Assembly: GCA_023544645.1 (NCBI GenBank) | Contig: JAMJFO010000002.1 | Span: 102,532-166,531 of the forward strand | Length of the DNA stretch: 64,000 nt | Source: Desulfobulbaceae bacterium | Lineage (GTDB): Bacteria; Desulfobacterota; Desulfobulbia; Desulfobulbales; Desulfobulbaceae | Direction of reading: 5' to 3' | Notes under the pieces: model-generated | What the model saw: only the letters and a program-made list of their open reading frames with translations | Told to the model about the DNA's origin: nothing | Database searches by the model: none | Made by a program: the position numbers and the translations under genes | In this document: in pieces, positions 23,977-33,785 of the stretch | Layout of the letters: the number at the start of each line of letters is the position of its first letter | Position numbering within the stretch: position 1 is the stretch's first letter

Positions 23977-24690
23977 ATGGTTCGCCTGTCCGACGTCTTC
24001 CGCTGGCTGCGAAAACCCCATCCCCTGCTGGTCGAAAACAAAGAGCTTTTTAAAAATTTCAGCCAGTCGCGCCCTCTGTCCGAGTATACCTTTGTTGTAT
24101 GCGATACCGAGCTGACCGGGCTCAACAGGCGTCGGGACGAGATCATTTCCATCGGCGCGGTCAAGATCGTTAACCTGCAGATTGAGCTGAATGAAACCTT
24201 CCACCAGTACATCCGTCCCCGGGATCTCGAGCACACCAAATCGACCCTGATTCACCGGATAACTCCGGAGCAGCTCCGGGCCATGCCTTCCATCGACGAG
24301 GTGCTGCCCCGGTTTATCCATTTCTGCGGCGACGCGCTGCTGGTTGGACATTATGTCGCCCTGGACATGAGTTTCCTCAATAAGGCCGCCCTTGAGGAGC
24401 TTGGCGGCACCATTTCCAATCCCAGCGTCGACACCATGCGTATGGCCATGGGCTATAAGGAAGCGCAGTTTATGGACTGCTACGGGCACTGCAACCTGTC
24501 CACTTCCTATAACCTCAATGACCTGAGCAATGAGTTCGGCCTGCCGAAATTCAAGCCCCATGACGCCCTTGAAGATGCCCTGCAGACCGCCTACCTCTTT
24601 CTGTACCTGGTCAAGAAGATGAAACAGGGAAAGATCAGGACCCTGAAGGATCTGTATGAGGCCGGGCGGAATGTGAATTTACTGTATTGA
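23977..24690 (+). CDS. 3'-5' exonuclease, DnaQ/epsilon-like
   Basis: A 237-residue DEDDh exonuclease. The first acidic motif is VVCDTELTGL (about residue 45), the middle region has LLVGHYVALDMSFLNKA, and the end has PHDALEDALQTA with the catalytic His and Asp. It is not a full DNA polymerase subunit and lacks a polymerase-binding tail. It follows the DUF294 gene by four bases and precedes the symporter genes by 283 bases. In related genomes such exonucleases sit in acetate-symporter loci; their role there is unclear. Confidence 0.9.
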   Translation: MVRLSDVFRWLRKPHPLLVENKELFKNFSQSRPLSEYTFVVCDTELTGLNRRRDEIISIGAVKIVNLQIELNETFHQYIRPRDLEHTKSTLIHRITPEQLRAMPSIDEVLPRFIHFCGDALLVGHYVALDMSFLNKAALEELGGTISNPSVDTMRMAMGYKEAQFMDCYGHCNLSTSYNLNDLSNEFGLPKFKPHDALEDALQTAYLFLYLVKKMKQGKIRTLKDLYEAGRNVNLLY

Positions 24691-24787
24691 AATGGATGGA
24701 TTGTCCCCGGGATAAATCCATAAACGGCCGTGATCCCGTTAATAACCAAATTATGGGGCATTGCGATTTGTTGTGGTACCAAATTTC

Positions 24788-24816
24788 TTGACAGATCTCG
24801 GGTAAAAATGCATAAT
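24788..24816 (+). promoter_or_regulatory. Sigma-70 promoter of the symporter genes
   Basis: A perfect TTGACA (24788-24793), a 17-base spacer and CATAAT (24811-24816) form a near-consensus promoter about 150 bases before the DUF4212 gene. The rest of the 283-base gap (24691-24973) has no recognised feature. Confidence 0.7.
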
Positions 24817-24973
24817 TTCAGCAATTCGTAGCTTGCCTTTTGTTGTCTGGTTGTGCTACAAAGTGGTGGTAGAGATAGAAGAATAGCAGGCCTGGAAGCC
24901 ATCCGGCCATGGAGGCTGAGGGCCCAATCAATGAGGGGAAGAGATTTCCCCCCCAATCCATGAGGAGGAGAAT

Positions 24974-25225
24974 ATGAGTGATGCTAGTGCGTACTGGGCG
25001 GAAAACAAACGGTTGATCGTCGGTTGTCTCATTGTCTGGTTCATTGTTTCCTACGGCTTTGGCATTCTGCTCGTTGACCAGATGAACAAGATCTCCATTG
25101 CCGGCTATGACCTCGGCTTCTGGTTTGCCCAGCAGGGATCGATGTACATTTTTGTCGCTCTGATTTTTTTCTATGTGGTGAAAATGAACAAACTTGACCG
25201 TAAATACAACGTTCACGAAGAGTAG
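24974..25225 (+). CDS. DUF4212 small subunit of sodium:solute symporter
   Basis: An 83-residue protein with two membrane helices (LIVGCLIVWFIVSYGFGILLV and MYIFVALIFFYVVKM) and an N-terminal YWAENKRLIVG, the DUF4212 signature. These proteins occur next to SSS-family symporters as a small partner. AGGAGGAG lies before the ATG. It is 10 bases upstream of the symporter gene. Confidence 0.92.
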   Translation: MSDASAYWAENKRLIVGCLIVWFIVSYGFGILLVDQMNKISIAGYDLGFWFAQQGSMYIFVALIFFYVVKMNKLDRKYNVHEE

Positions 25226-25235
25226 GAGGGAAAGA

Positions 25236-27005
25236 ATGGATCTCAGGACTATGACATTTCTTGTAGTTGGGGCCACCTTTGCCCTCTACATAATTATCGC
25301 GATCCGGTCGCGGGTTACAAGTACCGGTGAATTCTATGTTGCCGGCAAGGGTGTGCATCCGGTTTTGAACGGTATGGCAACGGGCGCTGACTGGATGTCG
25401 GCGGCGTCATTCATCTCCATGGCCGGCCTCATTGCTTTCCAGGGCTATGACGCCTCGGTTTTTCTCATGGGCTGGACCGGCGGTTATGTGCTGCTGGCCA
25501 TGCTCCTGGCTCCCTATCTCAGGAAGTATGGTAAATATACGGTGCCGGCCTTTATCGGCGACCGTTTTTATTCGCGAACAGCCCGGGTGACGGCTGTTGT
25601 CTGCCTGATCATTGCCTCCCTGACCTATGTTATCGGCCAGATGAAGGGCATTGGCGTGGCTTTTTCCCGCTTCCTGGAGGTTTCCTTTGAGATGGGCCTG
25701 GTCGCAGGTATGATCATCGTCTTTTTTTACGCGGTTCTCGGCGGCATGAAAGGTGTCACCAATACCCAGATCGCCCAGTACTGTGTACTGATTTTCGCCT
25801 ACACGGTCCCGGCGATATTCATCTCCCTGCAGCTGACCGGCATGCCCATTCCCCAGCTTGGCCTCGGCAGCTCCATGACCGAGGGCGGCATGCATGTCCT
25901 GGACAAACTGGATAAAGTCCTGGTGGATCTCGGATTCGCCGAATATACCGCTCAGAAAGGCGGCACGCTGAATATCTTCCTCTACACCATGTCGCTGATG
26001 ATCGGCACCGCCGGTCTGCCCCATGTTATCATCCGGTTCTTTACGGTACCTCGGGTCCGTGATGCCCGTTCATCCGCGGGCTGGGCGCTGGTGTTCATCG
26101 CCATCCTGTACACCACCGCACCGGCAGTCGGCGCCATGGCCCGCCTGAACCTGATGGATACCATCCAGACCGGTGAAGTCGGCAGCCCGACCGGGAACCT
26201 TGAATATGAGAAGCGTCCCCAGTGGTTCAAGAACTGGGAAAAGACCGGTCTGCTGGTTTTTGAAGACAAGAACAATGACGGCCGCATCCAGTACTACGGC
26301 CCCGGCCTTGGCGATAAGGAAGCGGAATATGGCTGGGCCGGCAACGAGATGGTAAAGGTTGACCGGGACATCATGGTTCTGGCCAACCCGGAGATCGCCA
26401 ACCTGCCCAACTGGGTCATCGCCCTGGTGGCCGCCGGTGGTATCGCCGCGGCGCTGTCCACGGCTGCCGGACTGCTGCTGGCTATTTCCTCCTCCATCTC
26501 CCACGACGTCCTCAAGGGCATCTTCATGCCTGACCTGACCGACAAGGGAGAGCTGCTGGCCGGACGCATCGCCATGGCCGGCGCCATTCTGGTTGCCGGG
26601 TACTTCGGCCTCCATCCCCCGGGATTCGCGGCCCAGGTTGTGGCCCTGGCCTTTGGTCTGGCCGCTTCGTCGATCTTCCCGGCCCTGATGATGGGAATCT
26701 TCTCCAAGAAGGTCAACCGCACCGGCGCCACTGCCGGCATGCTCTTCGGTATTGGCTCCACCCTGCTCTACATCTTCTGGTTCAAGGGCTGGTTCTTTAT
26801 TCCGGGAACGGAGATGCTGCCCAATACCGCCGATAACTGGATTCTTGGAATCTCTCCGGAAGCATTCGGCGCTGTCGGCGCGATGATCAACTTTGCGGTG
26901 GCGTTCGCTGTTTCCAGCATGACCCCGCCGCCGCCGGATCACATCCAGCATCTGGTTGAGGACATTCGTGTCCCGCGGGGTGCGGCTGCGGCGCAGGATC
27001 ACTGA
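25236..27005 (+). CDS. Sodium:solute symporter, probable acetate/cation symporter (ActP-like)
   Basis: The protein has 589 residues and about 13 membrane segments. GEFYVAGKGVHPVLNGMATGADWMSAASFISMAG is the SSS signature, here spanning residues 28-61, and later GLAASSIFPALMMGIF is conserved. Between helices 8 and 9 is a hydrophilic insert of about 60 residues (KTGLLVFEDKNNDGRIQYYG), characteristic of the VC_2705 subfamily. Start ATG 25236 follows AGGAGGG. The DUF4212 gene is directly upstream and acs lies in the same island, which points to acetate or a related monocarboxylate. A strong terminator follows. Confidence 0.92.
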   Translation: MDLRTMTFLVVGATFALYIIIAIRSRVTSTGEFYVAGKGVHPVLNGMATGADWMSAASFISMAGLIAFQGYDASVFLMGWTGGYVLLAMLLAPYLRKYGKYTVPAFIGDRFYSRTARVTAVVCLIIASLTYVIGQMKGIGVAFSRFLEVSFEMGLVAGMIIVFFYAVLGGMKGVTNTQIAQYCVLIFAYTVPAIFISLQLTGMPIPQLGLGSSMTEGGMHVLDKLDKVLVDLGFAEYTAQKGGTLNIFLYTMSLMIGTAGLPHVIIRFFTVPRVRDARSSAGWALVFIAILYTTAPAVGAMARLNLMDTIQTGEVGSPTGNLEYEKRPQWFKNWEKTGLLVFEDKNNDGRIQYYGPGLGDKEAEYGWAGNEMVKVDRDIMVLANPEIANLPNWVIALVAAGGIAAALSTAAGLLLAISSSISHDVLKGIFMPDLTDKGELLAGRIAMAGAILVAGYFGLHPPGFAAQVVALAFGLAASSIFPALMMGIFSKKVNRTGATAGMLFGIGSTLLYIFWFKGWFFIPGTEMLPNTADNWILGISPEAFGAVGAMINFAVAFAVSSMTPPPPDHIQHLVEDIRVPRGAAAAQDH

Positions 27006-27028
27006 TCCTGATTGGAACACTACTTTTC

Positions 27029-27066
27029 CGGCGCGCCCTTTCTGTGAGGGGCGCGCCGTTTTTTTT
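27029..27066 (+). terminator. Rho-independent terminator after the symporter gene
   Basis: CGGCGCGCCC (27029-27038) and GGGCGCGCCG (27049-27058) form a perfect 10-bp stem with a 10-base loop, followed by eight T residues (27059-27066). Confidence 0.93.
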
Positions 27067-27135
27067 AGTGTTTTGTTATATTGTTACGGACTGCTGATCT
27101 GGCAGACATTATAAAGATAATGGGAGGGTGGCCCC

Positions 27136-27693
27136 GTGAAAGCATCGTTTCTTCGTCCTGAACAGTGTTGTCTGTATGTAGTGGATCCCCAGGAAAAACT
27201 GATGGCCCATATCCATGAGTCTGAACGGGTAAGCCGCAATACCGGGTTGATGATCAACCTGGCAAAAACGCTGGATTTTCCGATTCTGGCCAATACCCAG
27301 TATAAAAAAGGGATCGGTCCCATTGTGCCGGAAATTGCGGCATTGCTTGACGGGGTTCCCTGCCCTGACAAAGTCACTTTCTGCGGTTTGAGCGACAGCG
27401 GCGTGCGGAAAGAAATCGACGCTCTGCCGAACTCGGTGGATACCTTGCTGTTGTGCGGGGTGGAGACCCATATCTGCATCTATCAGACGGTTGTCGGAGC
27501 GCTGCAGTCCGGCTTCAATGCCTGGGTGGTGGCTGATGCAGTATCTTCGCGAACACCGTTGAACGACCGCCTGGGACAGCAACGGCTGCGCGATCTCGGG
27601 GCGGTGCTGGCGCCCGCCGAAATGATTATTTACGAGCTGCTGCAGCGGGCGGGAACAGAGCAGTTCAAGGCAATGCTGCCTCATTTGAAGTAA
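27136..27693 (+). CDS. Isochorismatase-family cysteine hydrolase
   Basis: A 185-residue protein of the isochorismatase fold, which includes nicotinamidases, ureidoacrylate and other amidohydrolases. The catalytic triad is visible: Asp in LYVVDPQEKLM, Lys in CPDKVTFCG, and Cys in LLLCGVETHICIYQT. The start is GTG with a GGAGGG sequence upstream. It is a single-gene unit between two terminators, so context does not indicate a substrate. YcaC-like hydrolases of unknown substrate are the nearest recognisable group. Confidence 0.88.
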   Translation: MKASFLRPEQCCLYVVDPQEKLMAHIHESERVSRNTGLMINLAKTLDFPILANTQYKKGIGPIVPEIAALLDGVPCPDKVTFCGLSDSGVRKEIDALPNSVDTLLLCGVETHICIYQTVVGALQSGFNAWVVADAVSSRTPLNDRLGQQRLRDLGAVLAPAEMIIYELLQRAGTEQFKAMLPHLK

Positions 27694-27697
27694 GATC

Positions 27698-27729
27698 GAC
27701 CCGGTCGCCGGGGTCCGGGTCTTTTTTTT
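27698..27729 (+). terminator. Rho-independent terminator after the hydrolase gene
   Basis: GACCCGG (27698-27704) and CCGGGTC (27715-27721) form a 7-bp stem with a 10-base loop, followed by eight T residues. The remaining gap to alaS (27730-27987) shows no recognised feature. Confidence 0.85.
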
Positions 27730-27987
27730 CTGCCGGCATGGCGGATTGCGGAACCGGGTATTCCGTCCGCTCACGTCTCCTGCAGTATCTTGATTTTTTT
27801 CATGAACCAGTCCGCTGGGTCCGGGTACAAATCCAAACTTGCATTTTAATGGAAAAACAGGAATCCATATGGCGATATTGTCGGTTTTGTATTGAAATTT
27901 ACGGATAAAATCGCTAGAAAAAGAAGTTTTACGAGATTTATATGACCCTGCCGTTGCGGGGAGACATTATTTGCTGACAGGCTATTC

Positions 27988-30642
27988 ATGACCGGAAACG
28001 AAATTCGTACGCGCTTTTTACAATACTTTGCCGCCAAGGGCCATGCCGTCATTGACAGCTCTTCCCTGGTGCCCCGGGACGATCCCACCCTGCTGTTTAC
28101 CAATGCCGGGATGGTGCAGTTCAAACGGGTGTTCATGGGTGAGGATAAACGGGAGTATGTCCGGGCGGCCACAAGTCAGCGCTGCGTTCGTGCCGGCGGC
28201 AAGCACAACGATCTGGAGAATGTCGGCCATACAGCCCGCCACCACACCTTTTTCGAGATGCTGGGCAATTTTTCCTTTGGCGATTATTTTAAAAAAGAGG
28301 CCATCGAGTATGCCTGGGAGTTTTTGACCCGGGAACTCGGGCTTGACGCCGACAAACTCTGGGTCTCGGTTTTCCGGGAAGACGACGAAGCCTTTGCCCT
28401 GTGGGAACAGATAGAGGGGCTGCCCAAGGGCCGGATAATCAGGCTGGGCGAAAAGGACAACTTCTGGGCCATGGGCGATACCGGGCCCTGCGGCCCCTGT
28501 TCCGAGATCCATATCGATCAGGGGCCGGAAGCCGGATGCGGCCGTGCCGACTGCGCGGTGGGGTGTGACTGCGACCGCTACCTTGAGTTGTGGAACCTGG
28601 TGTTCATGCAGTTCTACCGGGATGAAAGCGGGCAGATGACCCCGCTGCCTAAGCCGTCCATTGACACCGGCATGGGGCTGGAGCGCATCGCCTCGGTCAT
28701 GCAGGGAAAACATAACAACTTTGATTCAGACCTGTTCAGCCCGCTCATCCAACGGATTGCCTCCCTGTCGGGAAAAGAGTACGGCCGGGCGGAAAAAGAC
28801 AACATTGCCATGCGGGTGATCGCCGATCATGCCCGGGCCACCACATTTCTTGTCGCCGATGGAGTTCTGCCCTCCAATGAAGGCCGTGGCTATGTTCTCA
28901 GGAGGATTATGCGGCGGGCTATCCGCTTTGGCCGATCTCTTGGCCTGGCCGGTCAATTCTTTGACAATATCTGCCTGCTGGTTGCCGATCTCATGGAGGA
29001 GAGCTATCAGCACCTCAAGGATTCCCGCGAACTGCTGGGTAAGGTTGTCAGTAACGAGGAGAGCCGCTTTGGCGAAACCCTTGACCACGGACTGGCAATT
29101 CTTTCCGATGAGATCCAGCGGTTGACCGCCGGGGGTGATTCGCCGGCCCTGATCAGCGGTGAATTTATCTTCAAGCTCTACGATACCTTTGGCTTTCCGG
29201 TGGATATTGTCCGGGATGTGGCGCTGGAACGAGGGCTGGCAATTGACGAGGCCGGTTTCCAGTCAGCCATGGAAGCGCAGCGCGAGCAGTCCAAGCGGTC
29301 CTGGAAAGGAAGTGATGTCGATCATCTCGAAGCGGGGGTGGTCGAATTGCTGCAGCAGGACGTGGACTGCGAGTTTGTCGGCTACAAAGGGAAAAATACC
29401 GCATCGACCGTAGCGGGAATTGTCAGTGGCGCCGGCTATCTGGCTGAAAAGGCGGCAACAGGCGAAACTGTGAAGATTTTTTGCCCGCAGACCACCTTTT
29501 ATGGTGAATCCGGCGGCCAGGTCGGTGACACCGGTTTTATTGCCGGGCCCAACGGCCTTGTTGAAGTTTGCAATACCAGGAAAATTGCCGACCGGCTTAT
29601 CCTGCATGAAGGCAAAGTCACGGAAGGATATATCGCCAGAGGCGATAAAGTTGAGTTGTCGGTTACATCCGGGCGCCGCAATGATATTGCGCTGAATCAT
29701 ACCGCCACCCACCTGCTGCATGCCGCCATGAAAGAGATTCTGGGTGATCACATCAAGCAGGCCGGCTCCCTGGTCCAGGAGGAGCGCCTTCGCTTTGACT
29801 TTACGCATTTCACCCCGCTCACCGCGGAAGAAATGAACCGGATAGAGCAGCGGGTCAACGAGTGTATCCGCGAGAACATGGAGGTTTCGACAGCATTGCA
29901 GTCCCGCGATCAGGCAGTGGCTGAAGGGGCCACGGCGCTGTTTGGCGAGAAATATAGTGATGAGGTCCGAGTGGTGTCCATCGGTTCCTTTAGCAAGGAA
30001 CTCTGCGGCGGCACCCATGTCCACGCCACCGGCGATATCGGTTTTTTCAAGATCCTTTCCGAGACCGGGATAGCCGCCGGTGTACGGAGGATCGAAGCGG
30101 TTACCGGGGCAAAGGCTGTTGCCTGGGCGCAGGAACTTGCCGGCCAGGCAGCCAGGGTGTCCGAGTATATCTCGGCGCCGCTTTCCATGGCGCCGGAAAA
30201 AATAACGGTCCTGCTCAGGCAGCAGAAGGAGCTTGAGAAAAAGGTGGCTGAACTGACGTCGAAACTTGCTCTTGCTGATCTGGACCAGGTGCTGCGCAAC
30301 GCCGTCGATGTGGAGGGCATCAAGGTGATTTCGGTGGAGCTGCCCCTGGATTCGCCCAAAACCCTGCGGGAGATCGGTGACCGGGTGCGGGACAAAATGG
30401 GCAGCGGTGCTGCGGTGCTCGGCGGTGTGCTGAACGGCAAGGCCGCCCTGCTGGCTGTGGTAAGCAAGGATCTGACCGGCAGGATCAAGGCCGGCGACAT
30501 TGTCAGCGCCACGGCAAAGCTTGTCGGCGGCAAGGGCGGAGGCCGCCCGGACATGGCCCAGGCCGGCGGTCCCATGGCCGATAAGCTGCCTGACGCCATC
30601 AAGAGTGTTCCGGAGGTTGTCCGGAACCTGTTGTCGGCATAA
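27988..30642 (+). CDS. alaS: Alanyl-tRNA synthetase
   Basis: AlaRS charges tRNA-Ala. The 884-residue length is standard. The class II catalytic core starts with RTRFLQYFAAKGHAV and contains GKHNDLENVGHTARHHTFFEMLGNFSFGDYF, shown here as the region at residues 71-101. The editing domain has zinc ligands in NHTATHLLHAAM and CGGTHVHATGDIG. The C-terminal C-Ala domain ends with GGKGGGRPDMAQAGG. The gene is followed 20 bases later by the ketosynthase of the lipid-like cluster, with no terminator between them, so read-through is possible. Confidence 0.98.
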   Translation: MTGNEIRTRFLQYFAAKGHAVIDSSSLVPRDDPTLLFTNAGMVQFKRVFMGEDKREYVRAATSQRCVRAGGKHNDLENVGHTARHHTFFEMLGNFSFGDYFKKEAIEYAWEFLTRELGLDADKLWVSVFREDDEAFALWEQIEGLPKGRIIRLGEKDNFWAMGDTGPCGPCSEIHIDQGPEAGCGRADCAVGCDCDRYLELWNLVFMQFYRDESGQMTPLPKPSIDTGMGLERIASVMQGKHNNFDSDLFSPLIQRIASLSGKEYGRAEKDNIAMRVIADHARATTFLVADGVLPSNEGRGYVLRRIMRRAIRFGRSLGLAGQFFDNICLLVADLMEESYQHLKDSRELLGKVVSNEESRFGETLDHGLAILSDEIQRLTAGGDSPALISGEFIFKLYDTFGFPVDIVRDVALERGLAIDEAGFQSAMEAQREQSKRSWKGSDVDHLEAGVVELLQQDVDCEFVGYKGKNTASTVAGIVSGAGYLAEKAATGETVKIFCPQTTFYGESGGQVGDTGFIAGPNGLVEVCNTRKIADRLILHEGKVTEGYIARGDKVELSVTSGRRNDIALNHTATHLLHAAMKEILGDHIKQAGSLVQEERLRFDFTHFTPLTAEEMNRIEQRVNECIRENMEVSTALQSRDQAVAEGATALFGEKYSDEVRVVSIGSFSKELCGGTHVHATGDIGFFKILSETGIAAGVRRIEAVTGAKAVAWAQELAGQAARVSEYISAPLSMAPEKITVLLRQQKELEKKVAELTSKLALADLDQVLRNAVDVEGIKVISVELPLDSPKTLREIGDRVRDKMGSGAAVLGGVLNGKAALLAVVSKDLTGRIKAGDIVSATAKLVGGKGGGRPDMAQAGGPMADKLPDAIKSVPEVVRNLLSA

Positions 30643-30661
30643 CTTTCAGGGTTGACCAGAG

Positions 30662-31909
30662 ATGCAGAACCGTCCGGACCACGAACGAATCGTCATCACC
30701 GGAGCCGGCCTGGCCGCGCCCAACGCGTCCAACCTGGCCGATTTCCGCCGCAAACTCCTCAACGGGGAGAGTGAAATAACAACCATTGATCTGCGGTACA
30801 TGGATCCTGCCCCGGCAGGCGTGTGCACCTTTGAAGAAACCCGGTACAGGAAGAAGAAGGAAAACAAGCGGGGTACCCGGGCCGGATGCATCGGGGTGTA
30901 CTGCGCCAATGAAGCCCTTGTTGACGCCGGCATAGATTTTTCTAGATATGACAGGGACAGGACCGGCGTATATATCGGCCTGACCGAGCACGGTACGGTA
31001 GAGACCGAGAACGAGGTGTACAACATCAGCAGGTATGACTATAATGTCGACTACTGGACGCACCATCATAATCCCCGCACTGTTCTCAACAATCCCGCCG
31101 GTGAAATAACCATGAACCTCGGCATAACCGGCCCCCATTATTCGGTCGGCGCCGCCTGCGCCGCCGGCAATGCGGCGCTGATCCAGGGCACCCAGATGCT
31201 GCGCCTCGATGAAGTCGATCTGGCTTTATGCGGAGGCATCTCGGAATGCGTCGGTTCCTTCGGCATTTTTGCCAGCTTCCGGGCCCAGGGCGCTCTGGCG
31301 GAACACCAGGACCCCACCCGCGCCAGTCGGCCTTTTGACATGGCCAGAAACGGTATCGTTATTTCCGAAGGGGGATGCATCTTTACCCTTGAGCGCCTTG
31401 ACAAGGCCCTGGAGCGCGGCGCCAGGATTTATGGCGAGGTCACCGGTTACGCGATGAACTCGGATGCCCGTGATTTTGTTCTGCCTTTCGGGGAGCGTCA
31501 GGCCCAGTGCATGGAACTGGCGTTGCAGAGGGCCGGACGGCGGCCCGAGGAGATTACCATCATCAACACCCATGCCACCGGCACCCGGCAGGGCGATATC
31601 GAGGAATGCAAGGCCATCCGCCAGGTCTTTGCCGGCTGCGATACTACCTGGATCAACAATACCAAGTCAAATATCGGCCACGCCATGGGGGCGGCCGGCG
31701 TGCTGGAACTGGCTGGAAATCTTCCTTCATTTGTTGACAATATGGTCCATCCGACTATAAACTTGCAGGAGTTGGATCCGGAATGCGATCTGCCAGGTAT
31801 TGTTGCCAATAAAGCGAAACAACTTGACAAGGTGGATACAATTTTGAATAACTCCTTCGGCATGGTGGGGATAAATTCTGTGGTTATTGTTGAACGGTAT
31901 CAGGAATAG
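30662..31909 (+). CDS. Beta-ketoacyl-ACP synthase II-type (FabF-like)
   Basis: A 415-residue thiolase-fold condensing enzyme that extends an acyl chain with malonyl-ACP. The active-site Cys is in SVGAACAAGNAAL, the first His in NTHATGTRQGD, and the Lys and second His in NNTKSNIGHAMGAAG. Residues 40-80 (FEETRYRKKKENKRGTRA) differ from housekeeping FabF. It is followed by its own ACP gene, two CrtI-like flavoproteins and FabG, FabZ and FabI-like genes, so it probably serves a dedicated acyl chain and not bulk fatty acid synthesis. Confidence 0.93.
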   Translation: MQNRPDHERIVITGAGLAAPNASNLADFRRKLLNGESEITTIDLRYMDPAPAGVCTFEETRYRKKKENKRGTRAGCIGVYCANEALVDAGIDFSRYDRDRTGVYIGLTEHGTVETENEVYNISRYDYNVDYWTHHHNPRTVLNNPAGEITMNLGITGPHYSVGAACAAGNAALIQGTQMLRLDEVDLALCGGISECVGSFGIFASFRAQGALAEHQDPTRASRPFDMARNGIVISEGGCIFTLERLDKALERGARIYGEVTGYAMNSDARDFVLPFGERQAQCMELALQRAGRRPEEITIINTHATGTRQGDIEECKAIRQVFAGCDTTWINNTKSNIGHAMGAAGVLELAGNLPSFVDNMVHPTINLQELDPECDLPGIVANKAKQLDKVDTILNNSFGMVGINSVVIVERYQE

Positions 31910-31972
31910 CTATCCTTGATAGCGGAAGTAGAACAGCTCATATTTTTATTTGGATATAGATAGAGGACAGGT

Positions 31973-32224
31973 ATGACCCGTGACGAAATCAGAGATGTAA
32001 TTTTAGAGATCATTGAAGATATTGATGAGGATGCGGATTTTGACAGTCTGGATGCGGATCAACCACTGCGTGACCAGTTGGATCTCGATTCAATGGATTT
32101 TCTGGATATCGTTATGGAGCTGCGCAAACGCTACAAGCTACAGATTCCGGAAGAGGAATATCCTGAACTGTCAACCTTGAACAGTTGTGTTAATTACCTG
32201 GAGCCCAAGCTCAAGGACAGTTGA
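31973..32224 (+). CDS. Acyl carrier protein
   Basis: An 83-residue, very acidic protein with the phosphopantetheine attachment site Ser40 in DQLDLDSMDFLD. The family motif DSL is replaced by DSM. Four helices can be traced. It lies between the ketosynthase and the first CrtI-like gene, so it is the likely dedicated carrier for this cluster. AGGACAGGT precedes the ATG. Confidence 0.93.
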   Translation: MTRDEIRDVILEIIEDIDEDADFDSLDADQPLRDQLDLDSMDFLDIVMELRKRYKLQIPEEEYPELSTLNSCVNYLEPKLKDS

Positions 32225-32334
32225 TTTCGCGTATGGTTCTGTTCTAAATTTTATCATCTGTTTGTCCAGCCATCCCTGTACAGTCAATTTTTCCTCTGCC
32301 ATCTGCAACTTCAACCAACAGGTAATATCAGCCG

Positions 32335-33711
32335 ATGGCTGATTATCAGCTCATCATTATAGGCGGCGGCCTGTCCGGCCTCGCCGCCGGCATCCGGGCG
32401 GCAAGATTCGGCAGGAAGGCGCTGATCCTTGAACAGCACTGGCAGCCCGGCGGCCTGAATTCCTATTATTTTCGCAACGGGCACCTCCTTGAAACCGGTC
32501 TGCACGCCATGACCAACTTTGCGCCTCCCGGGGTGAAGCATGCTCCCCTGAACCGGCTTTTCCGGCAGTTGAAGCTTTCCCGCAGGGAGTTTGCAACCCA
32601 TGAGCAGCTGCGCTCCGAGGTCGTCTTTCCGGGCCGTTCCCTCTGTTTTTCCAATGACCTGGCATTGTTGACCGAGGAGATAAACCGGCAATTCCCCGAT
32701 TCCGTCGATGATTTTCAGCGCCTGGTGAAACAGGTCCGCGAATATGATCCTTTCGCTGTCCGTCCATGGCGTTCGACCAGGGAATTTCTGTCCGCCGTCC
32801 TCGGCAACCGACAGCTTGAAGATATGCTCCTGCTGCCGCTCATGGTGTATGGCAGCAGTGAGGAACATGATATGGATCTCGGTCAATTCGTGATCATGTT
32901 CCAGGCTATATTTCTGGAGGGGTTTTTCCGTCCCGGCGAAACGATCCGCGAACTCCTGGATATGCTTGTCTCCCATTATAAAGAGTTTGGCGGCGAAATT
33001 CGATACCGGGCGCGGGTTGCTCGTCTGGTCAAAAACGGCGACCGGGTGACCGGCGTCATCCTGGAAGATGGCGAGGAGCTGTCCTGCGATGCCGTTCTTT
33101 CCACCGCGGGTCTGCCGGGGACGGCCAGGCTGGCCGATTGGCCTCTTGATCAGGATGCCCACAGCGGCCGCATGAGTTTTATGGAAACCGTCAACCTGGT
33201 GCCGTCGGCGCGCAGATTGTCGCTCAAGAACGACCGGACCATAATCTTTTACAACCGCAACGAAAACCTGTCCTACTGCCGCCCCGGGGAGGCCCTTGAT
33301 CCCACCTGGGGAGTGATCTGTTTTCCCGATAATTTTCAGGGATTGCCGCAGGCGGACCCCTTCCAGATACGGATCACCAATGCCGCCAATTATGCTGTCT
33401 GGAAAGCGGCTGACCAGGAGACGTACAGCCGGATGAAGGAAAAGTGGCGGGCGCGTTCCGCTGCGGAGGCCGGGAAAATTATTGGGAATTATCAGCAGGA
33501 CGTTGTATATGTTAATAGTTTTACCCCGGTGACCATAGAGCGGTTCACCTCCAAGGCATGGGGGGCTGTCTATGGCAGCCCGATAAAGTTCAAGGATGGC
33601 CGTACACCGTTGGTCAACCTGTTTCTGGCCGGCACCGACCAGGGATATCTCGGGATCGTCGGATCAATGCTTTCCGGGGTCACCATTGTTAATCAGCACC
33701 TGCTGACATAA
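32335..33711 (+). CDS. CrtI/phytoene-desaturase-like FAD oxidoreductase 1
   Basis: A 458-residue flavoprotein with the N-terminal dinucleotide fold LIIIGGGLSGLAAGIRA and ILEQHWQPGGLNSYY, the phytoene desaturase signature, and a C-terminal FAD contact FLAGTDQGYLGIVGSMLSG. The family includes carotenoid desaturases, isomerases and saturases, and the CrtI-like enzymes of reducing type II polyketide pathways that act on polyene-ACP chains. The neighbours are a ketosynthase, ACP and reductases, not carotenoid genes (no phytoene synthase is present), so an acyl-ACP polyene is the likely substrate. The product cannot be read from the sequence. Confidence 0.88.
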   Translation: MADYQLIIIGGGLSGLAAGIRAARFGRKALILEQHWQPGGLNSYYFRNGHLLETGLHAMTNFAPPGVKHAPLNRLFRQLKLSRREFATHEQLRSEVVFPGRSLCFSNDLALLTEEINRQFPDSVDDFQRLVKQVREYDPFAVRPWRSTREFLSAVLGNRQLEDMLLLPLMVYGSSEEHDMDLGQFVIMFQAIFLEGFFRPGETIRELLDMLVSHYKEFGGEIRYRARVARLVKNGDRVTGVILEDGEELSCDAVLSTAGLPGTARLADWPLDQDAHSGRMSFMETVNLVPSARRLSLKNDRTIIFYNRNENLSYCRPGEALDPTWGVICFPDNFQGLPQADPFQIRITNAANYAVWKAADQETYSRMKEKWRARSAAEAGKIIGNYQQDVVYVNSFTPVTIERFTSKAWGAVYGSPIKFKDGRTPLVNLFLAGTDQGYLGIVGSMLSGVTIVNQHLLT

Positions 33712-33785
33712 GCGGGGAGCAAAAAACCGGAGGCCGGGCTCTGCCCGTGCCGCTCCATAACGCGAAACCATTGAAAACAGGAAAC

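Noticed and set aside
24818..25276. A 152-codon minus-strand frame over the DUF4212 gene
   Set aside because: It is the antisense shadow of a recognised gene and its promoter.
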